Below the pieces are notes generated by a model. It was not told the origin of the DNA, did no database searches, and saw only the letters and a list, made by a program, of their open reading frames with translations. Shown here piece by piece: positions 31,108 through 42,000 of a stretch of 64,000 bases of DNA (position 1 is the first letter of the stretch; each line of letters begins with the position of its first letter). Source of the stretch: Heligmosomoides polygyrus polygyrus (lineage: Eukaryota > Nematoda > Chromadorea > Rhabditida > Heligmosomidae); NCBI GenBank assembly GCA_947396885.1, contig OX377202.1:109014221-109078220 (forward strand). The letters are read 5' to 3'. Made by a program: the position numbers and the translations under genes.

Positions 31108-33275
31108 ATGAAATTCAATAGCGCCGTTCAGAGGCGAAAGGTTTCAAATGTCATGTCATCTGTGCCCTCACTAGCTGCCCTCGATCATACACATCTGAAG
31201 TGGGACAAGGAGTGGATGTTCCATAAGTTGCCGAAGGTTTGCAGCTGCCTGATAGAGGTGTTAAGGTGGCTCTCCGTCGCTAATGTTCAGTGGTTCTTTA
31301 GGATAATATCGAGATACCTCGTCATCATCTTCCGGATCCAGAAGCAGAAGCGATCCCTGGCACAACGAAACAGGTGCTTTATTTGATTTCACCATCTGTT
31401 ACCCAATAGTGGGCGCGTGTAGCGCAGCGCAGTCAGAAGAGGCGTTGGTTCCTGCATAAAAAACTCGTCGAATCGACTCACGGTTCGGCTCCTGCCCGCT
31501 GCAATGAAAGTCTTCTAACCCTATGGGGTCGATGAAGTGAGCCAGACTAGTCTCGTAGAGTAGAGCACTGGCTTGTCTATCTTTTGACGACCGCTAATCA
31601 TTGTATAGACCAGGTATGTACGCATTCCATTAGCCTCCTCTATATCCCGCCAAGTAGAATACGGGGCGTATTCCTCAGTGGGATTGGCTAACGGGGTAAC
31701 GCGTATAAAGGATAAAACATAAGGGCCTGTTCATACCTCGTGACGGGCACGATGGGAGCGATTGGACGTCCAGACAAATCATACGTATCGACTTTTGCTA
31801 GACGACTGTTCGGCTAAATATCGTTACGTATGGTTTGCTTGGCTGACCAGTCCCTCTCGTCGCTCCTGTCGCGCAGTATGAACATACATACCCTAAAGGA
31901 CGGCGTTACTCAATCGCTCTTGAGTTGCGCAACGTTTTCTATTTCTATGGGATGTCGTGGAGGCGATTTGAATGCGTATTTGGCCCTACAATGACTTGAG
32001 ATGGCAAGCCGATGAACAATTCAGCGCTTCATCCTTCCCAGACAAGTCTGGTACCAATTCACCGGCCCCGGAGGGATGGAAGGCTTGGTTGGCCTGGACG
32101 GTAAATCCGAACCAGGAACCTGGTATCGGATGCACGGCACAGCCGGCGCCTCTTCCGACTGCGCTACACGCGTCCCACACAAACAAACAAAAACAAACAA
32201 ATACCCGCTGTTAAAGACGTCCCGGCGGGCAAGGCACATTCAAACACAGCTGGCCGCCGCCTAACATGTTATAACCGGGATCTACCACGGTGTGAGGGGC
32301 ATGTAAAGCCGCACACCGCGTGCTGACCGCCGCCTGACATGTTTTAACCAGGATCCGTCTTGGTGGGGGGTCGCACATAGCTTCACAACTGTGGTGGAAT
32401 TTTTTGTTTTTGTTGTAATTTATTTATTTATTTAAAGATGATGATGATGATGATTTAAAGACCTGGAATATAAAACACGTGTAAAATTATCAAGAAACCA
32501 AATGAAAATAAACATATACAAATAACTACACAGTGATGTCTGGACGAACAATGAACAAGTAACTACAAAGTAATGACTGCTAAATGTAACCAAAACAGTA
32601 CAATCAGGACAGGATCCAGGAGAAAGACTAAAATTTGTTTTTTTGTGCATTTTGTCAGCTTGGGCCCTACGTTGTCCTCTAGAACACGCTCGATGAATGC
32701 CAAGTCAATTTGTTCAATAATTCTTAGTGCTTCCCTCCTCCCCCGGCTAGGATTGATCCCAAAATAGCACCCAAAAAACAGACAAACAAACAAACAAAAA
32801 GCAAACAACTCGCCGCGGTCGAACACAGCTGACCGCCGCCTGACATGTTTAGCAGGATCTACCATAGTGAAGGGGCACATAACGTTGTGCGTGTTGGAAC
32901 GTCGCCGAAACCGAATGTAATTTTCTAGTTTTTTTTTTGTGCACTTTGTCAGTTAGGTCTTATTTTGTCTTTTAGAAGCCGCTTCATGAATCTCAAGTCA
33001 ATTCGTTACATAATTTTCAGTTATGTGCCCCCCCCCCCCCCAACTAGGATAGATCCCGTCTTTCTTTTTTCGATTAGCAGTCGTTTTAGTGTAGAGTGCA
33101 AGTTTTTGCTGTGAAAATCTGAAACAGGTGTCTTTGTTACCAGCAGATGAAGAAAATTATGAGTCCTTATTTGCTTCAGGAATCCCTAGCGGATCTCGAA
33201 CGCAACTGGCTTGATTCCGGTGTGGACCGGATTTCTATGGATGCAGTGTCAACCGACAACAACAGTCCTGTCTAA
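31108..33275 (+). CDS. ANAPC13: Anaphase-promoting complex subunit 13-like protein (APC13/SWM1 family), 3 exons, 110 residues
   Basis: Exons: 31108-31236, 31302-31373, 33144-33275 (TAA at 33273), all joints phase 0. The diagnostic stretch spans exons 1-2: a W followed by KLP, then an acidic/Asn pair, I-x-I-P, LPDPE and GTT. Human APC13 has the same order (KLP, EDVAIP, LPEPE, GTT). APC13 is a small extended subunit that stabilises the TPR lobe of the APC/C ubiquitin ligase in mitosis. Here the N-terminus is about 20 residues longer than in vertebrates and exon 3 is less conserved. Exon 3 has a CAGCAG acceptor, so one Gln can be included or skipped. An acceptor at 33127 would open a different frame ending after 28 residues. 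Spacing to the next gene is 95 bp, suggesting an operon. Short protein, so homology rests on about 25 residues. Confidence 0.66.
31722..31890. repeat. Palindromic H2 element
   Basis: GGGCCTGTTCATACCTCGTG ... TCGCGCAGTATGAACATAC. Intron 2 of the APC13-like gene. Confidence 0.75.
31893..32180 (-). mobile_element. SINE family A copy
   Basis: On the minus strand: head GCGTGTAGCGCAGTCGGAAG, body with CATCCCTCCGGGGCCGGTGA, tail with TCCTTTA. Intron 2 of the APC13-like gene. Confidence 0.78.
32215..33056. mobile_element. Two partial poly-G-ended MITE copies in tandem
   Basis: Internal units (GCTGACCGCCGCCTGACATG) and right ends at 32745-32760 (GGCTAGGATTGATCC) and 33030-33056 (TTATGTG-C run-AACTAGGATAGATCC) are present; left ends are missing. 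A (GAT)n run lies at 32438-32453. They fill intron 2 of the APC13-like gene. Confidence 0.65.
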
Positions 33276-33370
33276 AGTTGGAAATCTGTCTTTCATGATC
33301 TTTTAGGTGACCGTCTTTTCATAGTGTCGTATTCCGTTGCGATTTCTATTTGGGCTAGTTCTTCAGAAGT
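33276..33370 (+). promoter_or_regulatory. Short intercistronic region, probable operon junction with SL trans-splice acceptor
   Basis: Only 95 bases separate the TAA of the APC13-like gene from the ATG of BORCS5. The stretch is T-rich (GTCTTTCATGATCTTTTAGG, GTCTTTTCATAG) and ends in GTTCTTCAG (33358-33366) four bases before the ATG. Nematode operons have intercistronic spacers of about this length with a U-rich element and an SL2-type acceptor. No clear AATAAA is seen. Confidence 0.6.
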
Positions 33371-36300
33371 ATGGGTAACGAGCAGAGTGCGTCTAGCTCC
33401 TCTCCACAGCCGTCGTCGAACTCCACATTCGCGTTTCTCTCAGGCCGAGGTTTGCGGTGATCAACATTCCCTAATAGTGCATGGATACGTCATTTATTCT
33501 TCCTTTTACTGTTGAAGGAACAAGTGTCAAGAAGTCGAAGGGTATTGTTGTTGTCAGCGGTGGTGCTGCAAAAGTTGAACGACTGGAAGATGATGAGGTC
33601 TACAAACGTTTCTTGGTATGATTGCGTCCAAAATCTCCAGCTGAAACTCCTCCTTTCGAGAAATCTCCGTACTTTAGGAGATTCCTCGTTTTCTGCCCAT
33701 TCTGCGTCATGCCATTGGTAAGAAGGACGTTCCTCCTAGCGAACTACCGCATAAGCTGAGCAGCCGACCTCTGTTTCGGTAGGATTTTTTGTCTCTTCTT
33801 TGCAATATGAGGATGCATAGACACGGTTTTAGAATGGCCACTCGGTTCCAACACCACCTGAAAGTCTGCGCGAACACTGTGGCAGCGGATCAGAGCCAGA
33901 TCAATGCCGCTGTGAAGTCGGTTAGTATAGCGGTTATGCATGTCACTGACGTATCCAAGGTTTACTCCAGTATATCTGCAATGTCAGTTGTACACGGGGA
34001 TCTATCCTAGTCCGAGGGGGGCACATTACTAAAAAGTGTGTAAAAAATCGACTTGGGACTTACCGAGCGACTCATACGGAGCACGATAAAACCTAAAACA
34101 AAGGAAAAAACGAACGGATAAATAAAGACGAAAATCGCCGCGGTTTCACAACCGTATCGGCCGGCAAAGAGCGACGCAATGGAGTCGTGCCGCATGCTGA
34201 CCACCACTTGACATGTCAGAACCAGGATATAACATGGTGAGGAGGGCGCATAACGCCACCTAGCGCGTGCTGACCGCCGCCTGACATGTTATAACCAGGA
34301 TCTAACATGGTGAGGAGGACACATAACTTCACCCGCCTACAACCGCGGCGAAAACATTTTTTTTTTGTTTTTTGTTTGCTCGTGAATTTTTCTGGTTTAG
34401 GTTCTATCGTGCTCTGTAGGAGTCGCTCGGTAAGTCCCAAGTCGATTTTTTACATACTCTTTAGTTATGTGCCCCCCCCCCCCGGACTAGGATAGATCCG
34501 TACACGGTTTATTAGGACAAATGAACAATAAAAAAGACCAACAGCAAACGATGACGATGCTCCAACACGTGAAGACGGTCCTTTCGGTAGCTTCGCGGTT
34601 TTCAAAGGCCTGAAAGAATTTCGAAACCTTGGACCAGACGCTCATCTCGGCAAAGACGTCATTCTCCACTCCGTCAGCTTCAATCTTTCCCACGAGTGTC
34701 AAGAGGAATCTCAGTGAAGCAAACCGAACTCACCTTTCTTCCACAAGGGCTGAGGGAATGCTCAGCTATGTGATCACCATTGAAGAACTGAAACCTACCA
34801 ACTGCGAATCCAAACTGATGTTAAGTGTATAGAGTGCATGGTCTCGCAAGGAGAGCCTCCAAAGTGGCGGTGAGCTTTTGCGATGTAATTTTTACAGGAC
34901 GTAGGGTCCCGCGTGGGGAGTCCAAAACCATAGTTAGTTTTTTCGGAATGTTCTTTTGTGGTCGAAAAAAGGCGTGTGAAGGCGTGAGCGCGAAGTTCAT
35001 TATGCCCTGCTGCCACTCAACAGAATGTGGTCGGATGGCGCAGTGGATAGCGATGTGGCCTCTCGACCGCACCGAGTGTGTCGGTCTGTCGGTCACGGTT
35101 CGACCCCCAGTTTCGCCGTAGTCTTTGCACACATCGGGTCGTTATTATTATGTGCTTTCGTGACCATAGGAGTCAATTTGCACACGATATGTATAGCGAC
35201 AAGCGCTATTATAGCACAAGCTATGATCAACCGACACGCCGGCACATCATTTGATATCAATCTTCAGTTACTGTTATCTTCTAGATGATACGTTGTTGTT
35301 CGTTTGTTCATTTGGAAAGAAAGTAAAGATTATTTGCCCAAGAGCGTTCGTCAGCAACGGTCGTCCTTTCCAACTACCGCGTGGCAGACTGACATCGATA
35401 CACGATTAATGCTTTTAAGAAGAGAATGTAGCCCTTTTATGCTTTCATTTGAGTTATCTCTCAAGGGAACGTGTTTGCAGTGTATCATATTAACAACGAT
35501 ACTGTAGATGCACACAAACACACACATCAGGGGATAGGTCATGAATTTGGCATGATACCGGTAAGTACTTAACACTTACTAAAAGCATTAGTCGTGTACA
35601 AATTGACTCCTGTGGTTACGCAAACACATAATAATAACGACCCGATCTGTGCAAAAACTATGGCGAAACTGGGGACCGTATAACCCACTCGGTGCTGCCG
35701 AGAGGCGACATCGCTATCCACTGCGCCAGTCCATCATATTCGGTTGGGTGGCATCAAGGCGTGATGAACTTCGAGCTCACGCTTCCACACGCGTTCTTCG
35801 ACCACAGAAGAGCATTCCGAAAAGATTAATTTCGGTTTTGGACACCCCACACGGGCCCTACATCCTGTAAAAACTGCCTCGCAAAAGCTCACCGCCACTT
35901 TGGAGGCTCTCCAAAGTGGCGGAGAGCTGGCACAACGCGATGAACGGCAAAAACTCACTGGTGATCGAAATGCACTCACTTCGGTTATTCGTTGTTGGAT
36001 AACGTTTGCGGATCCAAAAAACCTCTAGGGCCTTTCTGGGACCGATCTCACTTTCACATAGCAGCACAGTGCATTCGATTTTAAAATCGTGTTTGCGGTT
36101 GACATCCTCTCAATGTTTACCGAGGGGTTACCAGGCTCCGATCTTGCTAGCACTGTGCTGCTATGTGAAAGTGAGATCGGTCCGAGAAAGGCCCTAGAAG
36201 TCTTCTGGATTCGGGAACTTCATTCAACAATGAATAACTGAAGCGGGTGCATTTCGACCACCAGTGGGTTTTTGCCGTTCATCGCGTTGTGCGTGCTCTT

Positions 36301-37905
36301 AGACCATGCACTCTTTACGTTTAACATCAGTATGGATTCGCAATTGGTAGGTTCAGCTGCTCAATGGTGATCGCATAGCTGAGCATTTCTTAAGCCCTTG
36401 TGGACCAACGGTGAGTTCGGTTTGCGTCAGTGAGATTTCGCTCGACACTCCTAGGAAGCATTGAAACTGCCAGAGCTGGAGATATAAGTCTTTCCCGAGA
36501 TAAGTGTCTGGTCCAAGGTTTCGAAGTTTTTAGGCCTTTGAAAACGACGAAGTTGCCGAAAGGACCGTCTTCACGTGTTGGAGCATCGTTATCGTTCGCT
36601 GCTGGTCTTTTTTATTGTCGATTTGTCCCTCAGGCTCTAATGAAGTTTTTCCACCGTAAGAAACCTGCATGGCACTTAAGCATTAAGCCAATTTTGGTTG
36701 ATTCCTATGTATCAGTGTTATTCATTAGCACCTCACGCCAAACTGAGGTGCTGAGTCATGTAAGGGCCTACCACTGTTAACGCCAAATACGTCTGTTCAA
36801 CGCGTTTCCACAAAATTACGCTGAAGTTGAACGCGTGGCGCACCCAAAGGGGATTTTATAAGCTCCTCACCTCAGTACGCTCCAGGTAGAAGCTGACGCA
36901 GCCACAGTAACGAGCATGTTCTCCGAGAAGAAGAAGGCGGCGGACGATTTTGTGGCTCAGCTTCAGACGCTCGACAAACTGCGCGACGACGTGCTTCATG
37001 TTCAGGTGAGTGCCTAGTTTGAAGGGTGTCGACGAGCTCCTTGTGGTGGTTTGATTGAGCCAAATCGAAGATGGTAATGCTTTATTCGACTGAATTTTCG
37101 GATTTTCGCTTTCGTTAGAGCCTGGAAAATCAAAGACAAAAGTAATCCAACCAGTCCTATCTTCCTTTTCAGGCTACGAGGCAAGGCAAAGGTGACAAAT
37201 CATTAAAAAGTGCGATGGGACACGTAGAAGCAGGAAATGCTTACCTAATAAGATAGAAAGCACCTGGTGGCAGGCCACCTCTTCGCGCAACGTGCAGTGA
37301 GTAGTCTTATGGTCGGGCGAGGGTCTTCCATTTACCCACTGCACGTGGCGCGAGGAGGTGACCTACTATCAGGTCCTTTATATCTGATTAGGTAAGCATT
37401 TCTTGAGTCTACGTGCCCCACCGCGCTTGGCAATGATTGGCCGCCCTTTGTCTTGCCTTGTAGCCTGAAAAGGCAGTTGGGACTGATTGAATCACTTTGG
37501 TCTTTGAATTTCCAGGCTCTGACGAAGGCGAAAAGCCGAAGCGTTAGCCCAATAAAGCATCAGCGTCTTGGATTTGGCTACAATCAAACCGTCACAAGGA
37601 GTTCAACTTACTATGCCACGAGGGCTCAATGTCTACTTTCTACCATTCAGCTGCTGCTCGAGCATATCGTCCCCATGGCGGAGACGCTGAACGAGCTGCT
37701 GGTGCCTTCTGAACGTCTGCCGCCGCTGGCGTTGAGTCGTGTCCTCGACCGCACTCCCGTATCTACCTCAGCCAGTTCGTCGCAGCACAGTACTCCGAGG
37801 CATGCTCCTGCCGGAGGTTCTTCATCGCTTCGACCGACGACTCGCGAAAGGCACCCCCGCATTGCACCCATCGAGGAGGTTCGTGTGGTGGACAGGTCGA
37901 AATAA
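33371..37905 (+). CDS. BORCS5: BORC complex subunit BORCS5 / myrlysin (C. elegans SAM-4 type), 6 exons, 246 residues
   Basis: BORCS5 is a myristoylated subunit of BORC, which recruits ARL8 to lysosomes and synaptic-vesicle precursors for kinesin transport. Exons: 33371-33449, 33518-33615, 33678-33778, 33833-33920, 36886-37005, 37651-37905 (TAA). The N-terminus MGNEQS fits the N-myristoylation signal (Gly2, Ser6). A Ser-rich linker is followed by the conserved EIPRFLPIL (residues 60-68, human EIPTFQPLL), [13 protein letters not shown], a helical region [10 protein letters not shown]...[11 protein letters not shown] (about 105-160) and [20 protein letters not shown], aligning with the end of the human protein. 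A Ser/Pro/Arg-rich tail of about 55 residues is extra. The start follows a GTTCTTCAG acceptor at 33366. Intron 4 (2.97 kb) holds two mobile elements and intron 5 a foldback. Confident by order of motifs. Confidence 0.9.
33996..34499. mobile_element. Poly-G-ended MITE, copy 4
   Basis: GGGGATCTATCCTAGTCCGA-G run-CACATTACTAAAAAG to CTTTAGTTATGTG-C run-GGACTAGGATAGATCC. The interior has two direct units of CTGACC..CGCCTGACATGTTATAACC. BORCS5 intron 4. Confidence 0.85.
34510..36625. mobile_element. 2.1 kb foldback in BORCS5 intron 4
   Basis: Outer arms match in inverted order: GACGATGCTCCAACACGTGAAG (34552) against the reverse near 36590, and CCTACCAACTGCGAATCC (34793) against GGATTCGCAATTGGTAGG (36332-36349). 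Inner parts (AGGAGTCAATTTG at 35170; CAAATTGACTCC at 35597) also pair. tRNA-like heads GATGGCGCAGTGGATAGCGA (35033, plus) and its reverse copy (35700-35730) lie in the arms. No protein is recognised. Confidence 0.7.
37025..37625. mobile_element. Foldback in BORCS5 intron 5 with Penelope-type ends
   Basis: The arms around 37040-37320 and 37330-37600 are inverted (CCTTTGTCTTGCC against GGCAAGGCAAAGG; AGGTAAGCATTTC against GAAATGCTTACCT; CCACTGCACGT near the centre). The right end carries CTGACGA-AGGCGAAAAGCC-GAAGCGTTAGCC (37519-37548), one base from the hammerhead consensus. The left copy is more decayed (about 37085-37130, minus). Confidence 0.7.
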
Positions 37906-38978
37906 GGGTACTTCAATGAATTCGAGTGTTTCAACTTTTCTTCTTATGTGTTTGGCTCTTCTTTGAACGCTCTGGTTCCCGTACTTAATGGCGTTCTGTA
38001 TTCACGTACCACTCTCATACTCAGTGATGCCCCTTATGTTGCTAAAGCCCTCTACACCCTTGCGGCGACTCGGCGGTCCTATCCTTAACCATAGTCTAGA
38101 GGCATGTACATTGTGCGCCACCCAGCCAAATTTGGCAGCACCGCACCCTTATACCTTACGTACTATTTATACTTCCAACGCGATGCGGCGTGATTGGAAT
38201 GCACGCTGCGCTCTAAAAAGCTTCCGACTTCCTTACGCGATTATGTACAGTTCAGCGCTGGCCCTTGGGTGAATCAGTCAGCTGTTTGAGATGGTAGCTA
38301 ATCGCCTACTGCCGTTTAAATGTTCCCGCACCTGCTACAGTATCCCCAAACCTGCACTTCTCCCAAGCCGTTGTCATCGGAGCTCGTTTTTGTCATAGAG
38401 CGCGCGAATCTAGAACACCTCTAGGAAGATAAGACGCATCCAAACTGCTCGTGCTAAAACCGCTCTCATTGTCGTTGCTCAGTGGGGTTAGGCATCGATC
38501 GAATGTCCACGTGGACGCCGACGCGATCCCCGACGCAACGGCAGCAACCGCATGCTACAGTATCCTGCTAACCTACACATCAATACGTAATTCGAACGGC
38601 AGTAGGGGATTAGTTATAAGACCATTTGAGATCACAGCTGGAAAGCCGGTGCCTCGCTTGAGTGACTACTTTACCATCTGTCGCTCTTGAAGGGTAATCT
38701 TTGAAGGTGCTTCTTCAAGAGATGGGGTCGGAGGTTCGGTTCATTAATTTAACGATATTAATTAGCGAACAACCCAACAAGTCGTCTGTATTCTCCTCAC
38801 GCCCCGGAAGGAAGGGTTACTATCTGTTCGCCATCTATCGGACTGCACTGGTCCAAGGGATTGAAGGTGCCATAAACTTTTGAATGTTCTGACCACGAGT
38901 GCTCTCTTTGTATTTGTGTATCGACTTTCTTCTTTTCATATTGGATTCTGATGATATTATTGAATTGTGATGTTTGGA

Positions 38979-39097
38979 ATAAAGTTTTCGTTCTCATTGT
39001 TCTTGCGGTGCTATACGGTCGTAGACTTGTTACTTGCACAGGTCCTTCAGTTTCGTGATGCCATCTGTACGTGATTCGGTTGCAGATTTTGGGAGTC
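38979..39097 (+). promoter_or_regulatory. BORCS5 poly(A) signal followed at operon spacing by the WASHC3 acceptor
   Basis: GGAATAAAGTTTTCG (signal near 38979) ends the likely 3' UTR of BORCS5, about 1.07 kb after its stop. About 106 bp on, GGTTGCAG (39078-39085) precedes the WASHC3 ATG by 12 bases. This is the layout of nematode operon junctions. Inferred from spacing only. Confidence 0.5.
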
Positions 39098-42000
39098 ATG
39101 AACGAACCGGATCTGAGTTTTATCAAGTCGGACATAGATCTCTCAGAGGTCAGTTTGTTTTGTTCTTCACTTATAAGAAAGGGCTCCCCACTCAAGGTGT
39201 GGTTTTGTGAGGCTATTTTGACGGCGGATGTAGGGTCGTGTTAGCCGAGTCCAGATCCACAGTTAGGTTTTGTGAAACGCTTTTTCAAAGACCTGAAAAG
39301 GAGGGATGGAAACGAGTGCGCAACACTCATCAACCCACGAGATGTGCATCGCTGGCACAGTCGGTAGGAATGCCGCCTTATAGAAGCACACCAGTGGGCT
39401 TTTGAGTTCGAGTCCGCGTACTGCCGAATTTTTTGCACGTATTAGTTTGATGTTATTACGCTTTCTGATAGCCATCAGAACTAACCACTTGCTCCGCTGG
39501 CAATATGCCAGCTCCTGCTGGAGTACCACGCAAACTTGCACATCAATCCGTGCCGAGACTGCTTTCGTCGCTGAGGGGGACATCGGAGATGGGTTGTGCG
39601 CTCTTCGAGCGCGCAACTCGGCTAGGGAAGGGACTCCGGGGTGTGGGCCATCCAGGCGGCTCGTGCCAAGAATGCTTTCGTCGCTGAGGGGGACATCGGG
39701 GATGGGTTGTGCGCTCTTCGAGCGCACAACTCGGCTAGGGAAGAGACTCCAGGGTGTAGTGCGTCCAAGGTGCTCGTGCAGGAACTGCTCCCGTCTCCCA
39801 GTGCTCTCCTGTAGCGGCGGTGGAAGAGCCGCGATCCGCCACCGACGATTACATGTGAACTGGTCCCCGAAAAATTCCGTCACGCGCGAGCGGCGAGAGT
39901 CAGATGAGCAGAGTGACTCTCCAGATTGGGCTAGGGAAGGGACTCCGGGGTGTAGCGAACAGGGAGGCGTGGAGTGCACGAGACGACACGACGAAAAACC
40001 GCGCGCCGCCTCGGCACTATGCCAAGCGGACCAGTTCTCCGGCAACGGCCACCGACCGCTCAACGACCCTCCTCCATATCGACTGACCATGGTGTCGGTG
40101 GATATCGAAAATGGCCACGTCGATATGACGCGACATCAGGAGAATCTGGTTAGATCTAAGTAAGACCCGCTTTCTCATGGTCACAGGAGTCAATTTTAGA
40201 CCATCAGTGCTTAAAACAAACCAGGCATGCGAACAGGTCCTTACACCTCTTTTTCAGGTTTTTAAAAAAGCGTTCAGCAGAAACTGACTGTGGTTCTGGA
40301 CTCCACTCACACGGCCCTACATCCTGTCAAAATAGGGTCTATCCTAGTCCGGGGGGAACATAACTAAAAGGTATTATATGTAACAAATTCATTTGAGTCT
40401 TATCGAGCGACTCCTACAGAACAACACAGGGCCCTAAACAAGAAAAACTCGCAAAGAAAAAAAAACGAAAATTACATTTGTTGCGGTTGTAAGCCGTCAA
40501 AGTTGTGTGCACTCCTGGTTATAACATGTCAGGCGGCGGTCAGCACGCGGCATACCTCCATTCTGTCGCTCTTTTCCCACCGACACGGTTGTAAACCGCG
40601 ACGATTTTTTGTTTGTTTGTTTTTGGTTTCTTTTAGGTTTCAACTCGTTCTCTAGGAGCCACTCGGTAAGTCACAATAAATTTTGCCACCTACTTTTTAA
40701 TTATGTGGCCCCCCGGACTAGGACAGATCCACAAAATAGTATCGCAAAAGCCCACCTGGAGTTGGGATCCTTTCCTTGTTAGGTGTTTTCTGCAGCTTGC
40801 CTGCTGCTTGTCTTGCGGGTCACTCCGCTCCTGGCGTTGGTTCACTGCAACCTCAAATACACCTAACCTAGGTAGAGGAGATTCTTCAACAAATTCCACA
40901 GAGTAGGCGTAGGTCTCTTCGCTAGAAAGGAACTGCTTCACATTCATTTCTTCTAGAACGAATATCTCCAATATCTCTGTGCTGTTAGTACACTTCGTCT
41001 GGAGCCGCCTAAGGGTACATGTCGCGAAACGCACCACAGTCGTGGGGAGCGTGCAATGCTCTTCCTGTAATCACGGCAGCCAATCGTGTGCCTTGCCTGT
41101 CCTACTGAGCCGGTACCTGATTGGCTGTCTCAGTTACATGAGGAGCAACGGCGCGTTTCCGCACCTCACGATGCATTTTCGCGATATATACGCTTAGGTG
41201 ACTCCAGAGGAAGCGTTCCAACAGCACAGAGAGATTGGTGCTCAGATGGAATGAATGTGAAGTAGACTTATTTCCTACTGAAGAGACCCACGTCTGCTCT
41301 GGAAAATTTGTTGAAGAACTTGTTCCACTTAAGGTTGCGCCTCTTAATCGACGACGTGTCGTTGCGTTCGTGAACTGTGACCTCTACAAAATGATCGACT
41401 TTCTTAACAAATTCGCCAGTGAGGCCGAACGAGCAATTCTGGAGGCGGAGCGGCAGCTTCGCGCCGTCGATATCAAGCTGCAGCTGCTCGAGGCGAAGGT
41501 TGTTCCAGTGTTTTGTTACTCTGCCGAATGCTGCTTGTAACACTGGATTGTATTGCAGCTCGCAGCAATACCTGACCCGATTCCTGACGCCACGAATCTA
41601 CCGCTAGCAAGCTCTTCACAAAGAGAGGTGGATCGGCCTGAGGTGAGGTTAGCTCGGCGGATGTTATAGTGATGGCTTTAAAAGTGCGTGCGGTAGAGTT
41701 GACTGTGAACGCCTCTTGGCATAAACCGTGCGATCTACCATGTCGTCTAGAACTAGGAATTTTAGTCGCTTTATTCATTTATGTAGACGTGTAAATAAGT
41801 GCAATTACACGCAGTTAAAACAAAACACAAAAAAGAAACTTGAATGTTACAATAAAACGCATAACAACTGGTTGATTGCTCTGGAAGATATCTGTCAAAG
41901 AGTCCCTTAAATTGGGTAGTGATTTTAGGGTCTTTTTTGAGAACCTAAAAAACTCACACGGAGAGGTTCTCAACTCATGGTGAGCTTTTGCGATGCTATT

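Larger units (their letters stand above)
39185..40330. mobile_element. Related foldback element split by a GC-rich insertion, WASHC3 intron 1
   Basis: 39185-39445 and 40175-40330 match the two ends of the element at 41945-42665 (GTAGGGTC...GAGTCCAGA...CACAGTTAG; TGACTGTGGTTCTGGACTCC). The middle holds a different GC-rich block (39500-40090). Read as one foldback with a later insertion. Confidence 0.55.

Noticed and set aside
30835..31386. 183-residue open frame covering APC13-like exons 1 and 2
   Set aside because: The upstream half has no homology. The splice sites at 31236/31302 give the APC13 match, while reading through loses it.
35020..35120. tRNA genes (also at 39355, 42130, 45907, 57000, 59775, 61800)
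   Set aside because: A and B boxes are present but stems do not close into a full cloverleaf and the sequences recur as heads of repeats. Treated as SINE or foldback parts.
39551..39775. CRISPR-like direct repeats
   Set aside because: Two long tandem units without spacers of constant size, in a eukaryotic genome.
39263..40163. Overlapping long open frames on both strands (275 and 253 codons)
   Set aside because: They lie in GC-rich tandem and dispersed repeats and the same peptide reappears at 51795-52103 as part of a repeat copy. No conserved domain.
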